Made by a program: the position numbers and the translations under genes. A stretch of DNA of 64,000 nucleotides from Neobacillus muris (GTDB lineage: Bacteria; Bacillota; Bacilli; Bacillales; Cytobacillaceae), in the NCBI RefSeq assembly GCF_943193175.1, contig NZ_CALPDF010000001.1:1-64000 (forward strand). The letters are read 5' to 3'. How positions within the stretch are numbered: position 1 is the stretch's first letter; the number at the start of each line of letters is the position of its first letter. Shown here piece by piece: positions 9,296 to 17,605 of the stretch. Under the pieces are notes generated by a model, which was not told the DNA's origin, searched no databases, and saw nothing but the letters and a program-made list of their open reading frames with translations.

Positions 9296-9682
9296 TTACC
9301 GTTCATACAGTTCAATCGGCAGTCCATCCGGATCACTGAAGAAAGTGAATTTTTTATTTGTGACAGGATCGATTCGAATCGGCTCGACGGCGATTCCATG
9401 TGTCGTTATTTCATCTGCCGCTTCCTGTATTTCCTCTACCTCAAAGGCTAAATGCCGCATGCCTGCCGCTTCCGGATAACTTGGACGCTTTGGCGGCTCT
9501 GGAAAAGAAAACAGCTCAATCTGATACTGCCCGTTCACTTCTAAATCAAGCTTGTAGGAATCCCTCTCAGCCCGGTAAATCTCATGGATGGGCTTTAATC
9601 CTAAAACATTGACATAGAAATCCTTAGACCTTTCGTAATCGGAACAAATAATCGCAATATGGTGGATTTTATTTAGTTTCAT
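9296..9682 (-). CDS. VOC family metalloenzyme (glyoxalase-like, SMU1112c/YwbC type)
   Basis: A 128-residue vicinal-oxygen-chelate protein with the beta-alpha-beta-beta-beta repeat. It starts KIHHIAIICSDYERSKDFYV, and the second half carries RHLAFEV and ends FFSDPDGLPIELYER. The metal-ligand positions seen are His in HHIAI, Glu in IELFSF, His in RHLAF and Glu in IELYE, as in glyoxalase I-like enzymes. Substrate unknown. The ATG at 9682 follows GGAAAGG; an in-frame TTG at 9691 is the alternative. It appears monocistronic. Confidence 0.85.
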   Translation of the reverse strand: MKLNKIHHIAIICSDYERSKDFYVNVLGLKPIHEIYRAERDSYKLDLEVNGQYQIELFSFPEPPKRPSYPEAAGMRHLAFEVEEIQEAADEITTHGIAVEPIRIDPVTNKKFTFFSDPDGLPIELYER

Positions 9683-9691
9683 TGACAGCAA

Positions 9692-10015
9692 CCTTTCCTT
9701 TAAATTTCCTCCACTATCATAACAGACTATCTCCTATGCCTGAAATATAAAGAAAAACTCCTTGCCTGTATCTTCTAAATTTCTAGACTCATTTGACTGC
9801 GAAAAAACGCTCAGGGCATCCCTGCCGTTAAAAAGAGACGTAATTTTTGCTGCATCCCTTTTTGTTTTTGATAAAATAGAAGAAAGATAAGTTTTGGTAA
9901 AATATGTTTCTCGGATGAAACTTTTCTGAACTCGAGCATATAAAAAGTATAACGTAAAAGTATTCTTAAATTGCCAATTGCATAAAAACAGGATCGCCAG
10001 AAAGGGGATACGAAG
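9692..10015. other. Gene-free gap between VOC gene and zupT
   Basis: No convincing coding frame on either strand. A palindrome CAGGG-CAT-CCCTG lies at 9811-9823 beside a run of A that would be a T tail on the minus strand, so it could act as a leftward terminator or attenuator ahead of the VOC gene. The right part is AT-rich and must contain the zupT promoter, but I cannot fix a clear -35/-10 pair. Confidence 0.4.
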
Positions 10016-10825
10016 GTGTCGGAAAACCTTTTATTAGCTTTTGGACTAACGCTGTTTGCGGGCCTTGCAACCGGAATTGGCAGCCTTCTTGCGTTTTTTA
10101 CGCACCATACCAATACAAAGTTTCTCTCCATCACCCTGGGATTCTCGGCCGGAGTCATGATCTATGTGTCGATGATCGAGATTTTTGTAAAAGCAAAAGT
10201 CGCATTGGTGGATGCTTTGGGTGTGGTGCCGGGCAACTGGCTGACTGTTGGCGGCTTTTTTGCGGGAATGTTTTTGATTGCAGCCATCGACAAATTTATT
10301 CCGAAGCAAACGAACCCTCATGAGCTTCGCACCGTGGAGGATATGGACGGGAATGACAGCAAGGGGAAGCAGCCCGATTTATTAAAAATGGGCACGTTTA
10401 CGGCGCTGGCCATCGGTATTCATAACTTTCCTGAGGGAATTGCCACCTTCGCTTCTGCCCTGCAGGACCCAAAGCTCGGGATTGCGATTGCAGTGGCGAT
10501 TGCGATTCACAATATCCCAGAGGGGATTGCCGTGTCGGTTCCGGTTTATTTTGCGACTGGCGATAAACGGAAAGCCTTTAAGCTCTCCTTTCTATCCGGC
10601 CTATCCGAACCTATCGGCGCTTTTGCTGCTTATCTGTTCTTGATGCCCTTTCTAAATGAAATTGCGTTTGGAATTATTTTTGCAGCCGTTGCCGGGATTA
10701 TGGTGTTCATTTCCCTTGATGAATTGCTCCCCGCGGCGAAAAGATATGATGAAGCCCATTTATCTATTTATGGATTAATCGGCGGCATGGCCGTCATGGC
10801 GATCAGCTTGCTGCTGTTTATTTAA
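10016..10825 (+). CDS. zupT: Zinc transporter ZupT, ZIP family
   Basis: A 269-residue inner-membrane metal importer with eight predicted helices. The ZIP metal-site motifs are intact: HNFPEGIATF in helix 4 and HNIPEGIAVS in helix 5. The cytosolic loop between them and helix 3 (around residues 90-120) is charged. ZupT relatives take up zinc and, less specifically, other divalent metals. The start is GTG at 10016 with AAAGGGG upstream. It stands alone, convergent with the yifB pseudogene 17 bases away. Confidence 0.93.
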   Translation: MSENLLLAFGLTLFAGLATGIGSLLAFFTHHTNTKFLSITLGFSAGVMIYVSMIEIFVKAKVALVDALGVVPGNWLTVGGFFAGMFLIAAIDKFIPKQTNPHELRTVEDMDGNDSKGKQPDLLKMGTFTALAIGIHNFPEGIATFASALQDPKLGIAIAVAIAIHNIPEGIAVSVPVYFATGDKRKAFKLSFLSGLSEPIGAFAAYLFLMPFLNEIAFGIIFAAVAGIMVFISLDELLPAAKRYDEAHLSIYGLIGGMAVMAISLLLFI

Positions 10826-10842
10826 CCAGGCTGCGAGCGGTT

Positions 10843-12356
10843 TCACCAAAGTTTAAGATCTGGCACTCCATTTAATTTCATCGCTTCCATAATGCTTTGA
10901 TCGGTAATGTCGGGGTTTCCTTGGAGATCGGAGATGGTTCGGGCAAGGCGAATGATTTTAATTTGAGTACGATTACTGATGTCATTTTTCAGAAGGTATT
11001 GATGTAAGATTTGCTGCTGTGAATCGGTTAGAGGGCTTGTCCTCAGCAAGATTTCATAGGGAATCCTTCCATTACATATTTCCATCCCATATCGTCGATA
11101 CTGCAGCTTTCGTGCCTTTTCCACCCTTCTTCTGACAATATGAGAGGGTTCAGCTTTACCTTCTGTTTGGGCTGTATCAAAATCAACTGGTTGCAGTTTA
11201 AGATGGATATCAAACCTATCCCTTAGTGGTCCTGAAAGCTTATTTTGGTAAAAATGAATCTGTTTAGGCGTACATGTGCAGTAGTGTCTATTAGAGCCTG
11301 CATATCCGCAAGGACACGGATTCATTGCCGCAATTAAAATAAAAGAGGCTGGATAGGTAATGACAGCATGAGTTCGGCTAATGGTAATCTGTCCGTTTTC
11401 TATAGGCTGCCTGAGCATATCTAATGTTTTTTGGAAAATTCCCCAATCTCGTCCAGAAATAATACGCCTCTATGGGCTAATGAGATTTCTCCCGGTTTCG
11501 GGTATTGACCACCTCCAATAATGGAGACGCCAGAGGCAGAATGGTGAGGATTTCGAAATGGAGGCAGTGTTGTCCGCTGGAAGGTGGTATGACTCAACTG
11601 ATATAAACTGATAACTTCGAGTTGCTCCTGTTGTGATAAGGACGGCATAATGGATGAAAAACTCCATGCCAACAAGCTCTTTCCGCAGCCAGGTGGTCCT
11701 GACATTAATACATGATGTTCACCAGCAGCTGCGACTTCTAAGGCATGTTTCGCATCAAAATGCCCAATTATTTGTTGAAAATCTAAGGAGTCCACATAAG
11801 CCGCATCATCTTCCTCATGCTTCATCAAATATTGTTGAGGCTCCCATTGACCTGATATATGTCCAATCACATCCTGTAAGGATGAAACATAGATAATTTG
11901 CATTCTCTGAAAACTTAAAACTGGTAGTTGATAATCCATCGGAATATATAGTCGTTTAATACCCATTTTTTCTGCCGCAAGCACTGCTGGCAGCAGCCCT
12001 TCAACAGGTTGAACAGACCCATCTAATGATAACGCACCAATAAAGCCAACATCAGCGGAAAGGGATACTTCCAGCTCATGTAAACTGGACAAAACCCCAA
12101 TAGCCATTGGCAGGTCAAACATTGAGCCCATTTTCTTTTGGTCGGCAGGAGACAGGTTAATAACAACTTTCTGCCCAGAAAGGGTATATCCTAATGACCT
12201 TAGTGCAGCAATAATGCGTTCTTTCGATTCTTTTACCGCAGCATCTGGCAGCCCAACAATTTTAAACGAGTCATTCCCTACATAAGTGCTCACTTCCACA
12301 TTGATTCGATATCCTTCCATTCCTTTTAAGCCAATACTAGTTACTCTTGCCCACAT
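10843..12356 (-). pseudogene. YifB/ComM family Mg-chelatase-like AAA+ ATPase, frameshifted
   Basis: Two adjoining leftward frames make one ComM/YifB protein. The first (12356-11421) has the N-terminal Lon-like domain, a Walker A GPPGCGKSLLA and a Walker B LFLDEIGEF. The second (11418-10843) continues with MLRQPIENGQITISR, the CPCGYAG zinc-type loop, and the C-terminal helical domain. Continuity would be restored by one extra A in the six-A run (T at 11427-11432, plus strand), giving FSKKTLDMLRQ. As sequenced, the product stops right after Walker B. The family takes part in branch migration during natural transformation. A sequencing slip in the homopolymer cannot be excluded. Confidence 0.88.
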
Positions 12357-12659
12357 GGTACTCCTTCTTTCACATAAAATAATCGCAATGGCATTTTGAA
12401 ATTATTGAAGGTTGGAAATTTTATAAATTCGGGTATAGTTAGCTGGAGCTTTTTTCGGAGAAAGCAAATGATGGCAAGATTAATTATACAAGGGATTTTG
12501 GATTATTTATGCTTATTCTACAAGATTTAACAAAAAATTCATTCTTCTTTTTAGTCAGGCACAACAAAACAGGCGAAAAACGTATAAAAAACCTACTATC
12601 ATAATAATTATTTTATATGGGAATTTCATTTTTTCATTTGCATCTAAGGGGGACTGACA
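12357..12659. other. AT-rich gap between yifB and a small membrane gene
   Basis: About 300 bases with no supported frame. It should hold divergent promoters for yifB and the gene at 12660, but no unambiguous element was seen apart from the AAGGGGG ribosome binding site close to its right end. Confidence 0.4.
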
Positions 12660-12893
12660 CTGAGAGTCATCAGATGGATTCAACGGCTAATTGGCATTGT
12701 CATGATCATTTACGGAATCTATCTCATTTTTGGAACCCAACAATTCTTTGGAGCTTTGCTAATTATCCTTGCCCTGCTCATCCTTCCTAATCTAAGCGAC
12801 AAAAGCAAGAATACCCAAGCTGCTAATCAGCCTAAAAGCTCCAATAGCGAGAAAATAGAGGAAAAAAGAAAGACTAACAGTACCAGCAAATAG
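12660..12893 (+). CDS. Small membrane protein, probable CTG start
   Basis: A 77-residue product: a short basic N-terminus (RVIRWIQRLIG), a hydrophobic region from about residue 10 to 45 that could form two membrane helices, then a lysine/serine-rich tail. An ATG exists at 12702, but it sits inside the first hydrophobic segment and has no ribosome binding site. The in-frame CTG at 12660 follows AAGGGGG at good distance, so I take it as the start. No family recognised. Confidence 0.6.
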   Translation: MRVIRWIQRLIGIVMIIYGIYLIFGTQQFFGALLIILALLILPNLSDKSKNTQAANQPKSSNSEKIEEKRKTNSTSK

Positions 12894-12931
12894 ACTTTCG
12901 AAACATTCAAGATCCATTCCGTGTCCATGGA

Positions 12932-12970
12932 TGTCTCAAAAAGAGGATTAATCTCTTTGCATTTGAGACA
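12932..12970. terminator. Hairpin between convergent genes
   Basis: TGTCTCAAA (12932-12940) pairs with TTTGAGACA (12962-12970), with an inner AAGAG/CTCTT stem. It sits between the small membrane gene and the ferritin-like gene, which converge. T tracts are weak on both sides, so terminator function is probable rather than certain. Confidence 0.6.
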
Positions 12971-12984
12971 CCCGTCTGACACTT

Positions 12985-13425
12985 TTATTTTGTTTTAGCA
13001 TAATAAAAAAGAAACCAAACAGCGTGATTTTGTTCATCTAGTGCTGCTCTTTTGAACACCTCTTTTATCATCGGATCCGTAACATAATCTGAGATGTCCA
13101 GGTAAAAATCAACTGTTTTTTGCTCATCCTGAAGAGCGAATTCAAGACCTTCCAAATAAGTGCTGGGGCAATCTTCGGTAATTTTCGGCTGCGGCTGACT
13201 TCCGGTCAGGTTCTGATAAATTTGGACGAAATGTTGGTAATGTTTGATTTCATCCTGGCGAATCTCAAGAATTTGCTCCCGTTCCTTTTGATTTCCCGCT
13301 AAATTGGCCAATTTGGCGTAACAGTCAATCGCACTGTATTCCCCGTTGATCGCATGTTGAATATCCGTTATCAACTGATGATTTTGTCTATTTATAGCGT
13401 CCAAATAATTGGTAAAAGGAAACAT
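12985..13425 (-). CDS. Ferritin-like-domain protein
   Basis: A 146-residue four-helix protein of the ferritin/rubrerythrin fold. Probable diiron ligands are the Glu of NGEYSAIDCY, the Glu and His of RQDEIKHYQHF, a further Glu in ALQDEQKTVDFY, and Glu plus His in ALDEQNHAVWF. Such small proteins in Bacillus are often spore-associated or of unknown redox function. The ATG at 13425 has GGAGGTG upstream. It appears monocistronic. Confidence 0.8.
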   Translation of the reverse strand: MFPFTNYLDAINRQNHQLITDIQHAINGEYSAIDCYAKLANLAGNQKEREQILEIRQDEIKHYQHFVQIYQNLTGSQPQPKITEDCPSTYLEGLEFALQDEQKTVDFYLDISDYVTDPMIKEVFKRAALDEQNHAVWFLFYYAKTK

Positions 13426-13570
13426 GGCTGCACCTCCGAATACTTTTATATATAATACTTAATGAACGGCCGCGGCGTGCGCGCTAATCTGGAAGCAGGC
13501 AAAGCTATCTTTGGTGACCTATTCTCGTTCCCTATTGCCGGATTCAAAGAGTCGATTAATATAGAACATA

Positions 13571-13615
13571 AAAACAGCTTAGCATTTGGGACATCCCCAT
13601 TTGCTAAGCTGTTTT
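13571..13615. terminator. Bidirectional terminator next to gbsR
   Basis: A perfect 14-base inverted repeat, AAAACAGCTTAGCA at 13571-13584 with TGCTAAGCTGTTTT at 13602-13615, has A and T tracts at its ends. It lies past the gbsR stop codon. Confidence 0.88.
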
Positions 13616-13639
13616 TCTTTCCCCATCGCATCTAGTCTT

Positions 13640-14185
13640 TTACTTTTTTTCTTTAGGCAGCTTAGGAATAAAATCAAAAATCTCTTTCGATTCAAAGCTG
13701 TCTACCAGCCTGTTCAGCCAATCATAATATTCAAGTGCATCCGTCAGCTTTTCAATGTCATTTATGGCCTGATGCTTTACCTGCTCATCCACCACTGGAT
13801 CGTTTACTAATGCCTCCAACTCTGAGCGAGACTTTTCCATTGCCGAAACATTAATCGAGATGCCATTTCTCCATTTAATGGTAAAAAAATCGATAAAGGT
13901 CTGATACCAATCCAATTCAGCTTGATAGAGATCCTTCCTAATCCCTTTTATCCAAACCTTATCTACCATTTTTAGGTCTTGTAGAATTCGAACAGAAGTG
14001 CTCATACTCGTTTTGCTCATTCCGAGCTCTTCCTTCATTTCATCAAGTGTTAAAGGGCCACCTTGGAAATACAAAGCTCCATACAACCGGCCAACGGATT
14101 CCGTAACCCCATATAAATTCATGTTTTGGGAGATCGCTTCGATTACCCGCTCCCGGGCCTGCACCAGCCTCTTTTCACCTTCCAT
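13640..14185 (-). CDS. gbsR: GbsR/OpcR-type MarR-like repressor of betaine/choline genes
   Basis: A 181-residue winged-helix repressor. The DNA-binding region covers about residues 20-90, with the GPLTLDEMKEELGMSKTSMSTSVRILQDL block typical of GbsR. The C-terminal half is helical and would bind choline or a related effector. It is divergent from the opuA glycine betaine importer, and GbsR/OpcR family members control choline and betaine uptake in Bacillus, so opuA is the likely target. The ATG at 14185 follows GGGTGGG. The terminator at 13571-13615 closes the transcript. Confidence 0.85.
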   Translation of the reverse strand: MEGEKRLVQARERVIEAISQNMNLYGVTESVGRLYGALYFQGGPLTLDEMKEELGMSKTSMSTSVRILQDLKMVDKVWIKGIRKDLYQAELDWYQTFIDFFTIKWRNGISINVSAMEKSRSELEALVNDPVVDEQVKHQAINDIEKLTDALEYYDWLNRLVDSFESKEIFDFIPKLPKEKK

Positions 14186-14316
14186 GATAATACCCACCCA
14201 TTCCTAATACGTATCTTTAATTAGACTAACATGTTTATGCTAAAAGTAAAGAAATCACTTTGGACGGAAACGGGAGCATTTGGGAGGATTTCTAAGTATT
14301 TCGTAAATTTATTTTA

Positions 14317-14332
14317 TACAGTTTTTTCTGTA
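14317..14332. promoter_or_regulatory. Possible GbsR operator in the gbsR-opuA divergent region
   Basis: The sequence TACAG-TTTTTT-CTGTA is a perfect 5-6-5 inverted repeat in the 352-base gap between the divergent gbsR and opuAA genes. Its position suits a repressor acting on one or both promoters. No gene is supported elsewhere in this gap. That the site binds GbsR is inference. Confidence 0.35.
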
Positions 14333-14537
14333 CGTACTATACGAACGAATTTACCCGATTACCACATTTGCCAATTGCATCCAAGTAACAATACAATTAA
14401 AAAGTATAAGTTGTTTCTTTTTCTAAAAACATCTATTAAAAAGGGGAAGGACATTCTGCAGACTGCCTGGGCATATTGTATCAGGCACCAAAGATAGAAC
14501 TGACACTTTTTATACGGATAGGAAAGATGGTGACCAA

Positions 14538-15806
14538 ATGAAAAAGATCGTCGTACGAAACGTGACGAAGATTTTTGGCAAGCCGAAATTGGCTTTGAAG
14601 CTGCTAAATGATGGGGAAACAAAGCAAACCATTTTAAAGAAAGCAGGAGCAACCGTCGGGGTAAGCCAAGCCAGCTTTGAAGTAGAAGCAGGAGAAATCT
14701 TTGTTATTATGGGTCTTTCTGGAAGTGGTAAGTCAACATTAGTGCGAATGTTAAACCGGTTGATTGATCCGACCGCAGGTGAAATATACGTAGATGGCGA
14801 GGATATCGTCAAGATGAACAAGGAACAGCTGATTAACCTGCGAAGAAAAAAAATCAGCATGGTGTTCCAAAAATTTGCCCTTCTCCCCCATCGGACCGTT
14901 CTGGAAAATACGGAATATGGGTTAGAGATTCAGGGCATCGAAAAAGAAGTGCGGCAGTCCAAGGCAATGAATGCCTTGAAGCTCGTGGGTCTTGAAGGAT
15001 ATGAGCAGCAATATCCCAGCCAATTGAGCGGCGGAATGCAGCAGCGGGTCGGCCTGGCACGCGCATTAGCCAATGATGCCGATATTTTACTAATGGATGA
15101 AGCCTTTAGTGCCCTCGATCCATTGATTCGAAAGGATATGCAGGATGAATTGCTTGATCTGCAATCTACTATGAAAAAAACGATTGTGTTTATCACACAT
15201 GATTTGGACGAGGCTCTCCGAATCGGAGACCGGATAGCCTTAATGAAGGATGGCGTTATTGTCCAAATTGGCACCCCTGAGGAAATTCTTATGAACCCAT
15301 CCAATGACTATGTTGAGAGATTCGTAGAAGATGTTGACCTTTCCAAAGTATTAACAGCTGGTCACGTCATGAAACGTGCTGAATCCATTTCAATCGAAAA
15401 AGGACCGAGGGTGGCACTGCAAAATATGAGAGACCTAGGAATCTCAAGCATTTATGTCGTGGATAAAAAGAAAACCTTACTTGGGGCAATCACAGCTTCT
15501 GACGCCAAAGAGGCGCTGGAACGAAATGAAGGGCTGTCCTCGATTTTACAAGAGAATGTTCCGACCGTATTTCCGGATACAGTTTTAACCGATTTATTTG
15601 AAAAAGTCTCGACAGCTGTCATTCCCGTTGCAGTGGTCGATGAGAAAAAACGCCTCCAGGGCATTTTGGTCAGAGGCGCTGTGATTGGCGCTTTAGCCGG
15701 CCGGACAGAGGAATGGAAACTGGTGCAAACCACGAAAACGGAAGTGGCTTCAGGACAGTCAGAATGGACGGATATGCCGCTAGGTTCCGTTGAGGAGGTG
15801 AACTAA
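14538..15806 (+). CDS. opuAA: Glycine betaine ABC transporter, ATP-binding subunit OpuAA
   Basis: A 422-residue ATPase of the proline/glycine betaine family, powering osmoprotectant import. Walker A is GLSGSGKST at about residue 60, the signature is LSGGMQQR, and Walker B is ILLMDEAFSALDP. Two CBS domains fill residues about 270-390, as in OpuA systems that sense ionic strength or nucleotides. Length agrees with Bacillus OpuAA. It begins a three-gene operon; opuAB starts two bases after its stop. Regulation by the divergent GbsR-type repressor is likely. Confidence 0.95.
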   Translation: MKKIVVRNVTKIFGKPKLALKLLNDGETKQTILKKAGATVGVSQASFEVEAGEIFVIMGLSGSGKSTLVRMLNRLIDPTAGEIYVDGEDIVKMNKEQLINLRRKKISMVFQKFALLPHRTVLENTEYGLEIQGIEKEVRQSKAMNALKLVGLEGYEQQYPSQLSGGMQQRVGLARALANDADILLMDEAFSALDPLIRKDMQDELLDLQSTMKKTIVFITHDLDEALRIGDRIALMKDGVIVQIGTPEEILMNPSNDYVERFVEDVDLSKVLTAGHVMKRAESISIEKGPRVALQNMRDLGISSIYVVDKKKTLLGAITASDAKEALERNEGLSSILQENVPTVFPDTVLTDLFEKVSTAVIPVAVVDEKKRLQGILVRGAVIGALAGRTEEWKLVQTTKTEVASGQSEWTDMPLGSVEEVN

Positions 15807-15807
15807 T

Positions 15808-16659
15808 ATGGAAAACTGGTTACCTAAGCTTCCCCTCTCAGAATGGATTGATTCTCTAGTAACCTGGCTGACGATCAATTTAGAAGCCGCTTTTGATGGA
15901 ATCACAAGTGTCCTAGAAGCCGTTGTGGATGGACTAGTGGCCGGATTTGAATTTATTCCTTCCTATGTATTTATGATTCTTTTAACCTTGATTGCCTGGA
16001 AAGTTTCTAATAGGGGAATGGCTTTATTTACATTGATCGGTTTATTTTTAATTGACAATTTAGGTTATTGGGAGCCGATGCTCGAAACACTTTCGCTGGT
16101 TTTAACAGCCGTCATTATTTCTATTTTACTAGGAGTTCCCATCGGGATATGGGCTTCGCAAAAACTAGCCGTTCGGCAGATCATTACACCGGTGTTGGAT
16201 TTTATGCAAACGATGCCGGCATTTGTTTACTTAATACCAGCGATTTTCTTTTTTAATATTGGTGTTGTTCCAGGAGTTGTCGCTTCCGTCATCTTTGCCA
16301 TGCCGCCAACGATCCGGCTGACCATACTGGGAATTCAACAAGTTCCGGCTGATATTATTGAAGCAACGGAAGCCTTTGGATCGACCACCCGTCAGAAACT
16401 GGTCAAAGTGCAGCTTCCGCTTGCCATGCCGACGATTATGGCTGGGATCAACCAAAGCATCATGCTCGCCCTCTCCATGGTCGTGATTTCATCCATGGTT
16501 GGGGCGCCAGGACTTGGCGCCGATGTATACCGTGCCGTTACCCAGATTCAAATTGGGAAAGGTTTTGAAGCCGGATTGTCGATTGTGGTCATTGCCATCG
16601 TTCTCGACCGGATTACTCAAAATATAGGAAAAAATAAAAAGCAAGGGGGAGTTATATAA
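15808..16659 (+). CDS. opuAB: Glycine betaine ABC transporter permease OpuAB
   Basis: A 283-residue permease with an N-terminal amphipathic segment and about six to eight membrane helices. The binding-protein-dependent transport signature lies near EATEAFGSTTRQKLVKVQLP, the EAA loop that contacts the ATPase. It is preceded by GAGGTG within the end of opuAA. Its stop codon overlaps the opuAC start by one base, so it is coupled to both neighbours. Confidence 0.95.
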   Translation: MENWLPKLPLSEWIDSLVTWLTINLEAAFDGITSVLEAVVDGLVAGFEFIPSYVFMILLTLIAWKVSNRGMALFTLIGLFLIDNLGYWEPMLETLSLVLTAVIISILLGVPIGIWASQKLAVRQIITPVLDFMQTMPAFVYLIPAIFFFNIGVVPGVVASVIFAMPPTIRLTILGIQQVPADIIEATEAFGSTTRQKLVKVQLPLAMPTIMAGINQSIMLALSMVVISSMVGAPGLGADVYRAVTQIQIGKGFEAGLSIVVIAIVLDRITQNIGKNKKQGGVI

Positions 16660-17561
16660 TGAAAAAGAAGTGGATACTCATGCTTTCGGCCGCCCTATTA
16701 ACATTAGGGCTTGCGGCCTGCGGGTCCGACAAGACCAGCGGGGACAATGGAGAAGAGGCTTCAGGGTCTGGATCGATTGGTGAATCAGTCGATTTTAAAA
16801 TTATCGGAATCGACCCTGGTGCCGGATTAATGAAAGCTAGCGCAGAAGCTATTGAGGAATATGGCTTAGATGACTGGACACTCGTGGAAGGATCTAGTGC
16901 GGCCATGACCGCCGCCTTGAAAAAGGCCTATGACAAAAAAGAACCAATCATTGTAACCGGGTGGACACCACACTGGATGTTTGCCAGCTTTGACCTAAAA
17001 TACTTAGAAGACCCTAAGGGTGTTTTTGGACAAGATGAAAATATTAATACGATTGTACGCACAGGGTTAAAAACTGATGCCCCGGAAGCTTATCAGGTAC
17101 TTGATAATTTCAATTGGACCGCAGATGATATGGCTGTTGTGATGGACGATATCCAGGGCGGAACTTCACCTGAAGATGCTGCAGCAAGCTGGGTAAAAGA
17201 TAACGCTGAAAAAGTCAGTGAATGGACGGATGGAGTAAGCAAAGTATCCGGTGATAAACTGACACTGGGCTATGTGGCATGGGACAGTGAAATTGCCAGC
17301 ACCAATGTGGTCGGCAAAGTATTAACTGACCTTGGCTATAAGGTAACGCTCCGCCAGGTGGAAGCTGGCCCTATGTGGACGGGTGTTGCGGACGGAAGCT
17401 TAGATGGCATTGTGGCCGCGTGGCTGCCATCGACCCATGCGGACTATTATGAAAAATATAAAGGCAAATTTGAAGATTTAGGAGAAAACCTAAAGGGCAC
17501 GAAACTCGGGTTAGTCGTTCCTGCTTACATGGATATTGACTCTATTGAAGATTTAAAATAA
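16659..17561 (+). CDS. opuAC: Glycine betaine-binding lipoprotein OpuAC
   Basis: A 300-residue extracellular substrate-binding lipoprotein. The signal peptide ends in a lipobox, LGLAACGS, with the acylated Cys at about residue 21. The mature protein follows the OpuAC fold, with the VTGWTPHWMF stretch supplying tryptophans of the aromatic cage for the quaternary amine, and another Trp-rich stretch in GPMWTGVADGS. It is the last gene of the operon, closed by the terminator at 17570-17605. Confidence 0.95.
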   Translation: MKKKWILMLSAALLTLGLAACGSDKTSGDNGEEASGSGSIGESVDFKIIGIDPGAGLMKASAEAIEEYGLDDWTLVEGSSAAMTAALKKAYDKKEPIIVTGWTPHWMFASFDLKYLEDPKGVFGQDENINTIVRTGLKTDAPEAYQVLDNFNWTADDMAVVMDDIQGGTSPEDAAASWVKDNAEKVSEWTDGVSKVSGDKLTLGYVAWDSEIASTNVVGKVLTDLGYKVTLRQVEAGPMWTGVADGSLDGIVAAWLPSTHADYYEKYKGKFEDLGENLKGTKLGLVVPAYMDIDSIEDLK

Positions 17562-17569
17562 AAAGATCA

Positions 17570-17605
17570 AAAGGTCAGTGGCAGCTAAACCGTCACTGAC
17601 CTTTT
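17570..17605. terminator. Terminator between opuAC and the nucleotidase gene
   Basis: An 11-base stem (AAAGGTCAGTG with CACTGACCTTT) is followed by T on the plus strand and preceded by A. It serves the convergent opuAC and nucleotidase genes; its right arm touches the nucleotidase stop codon. Confidence 0.88.

Noticed and set aside
13461-13634. Plus-strand frame MNGRGVRANLEAGKAIFGDL... in the gap between the ferritin-like gene and gbsR
   Set aside because: Protein-like composition and a locally GC-rich start, but no ribosome binding site, and its end runs through a terminator hairpin. Possibly a remnant; not supported as a gene.
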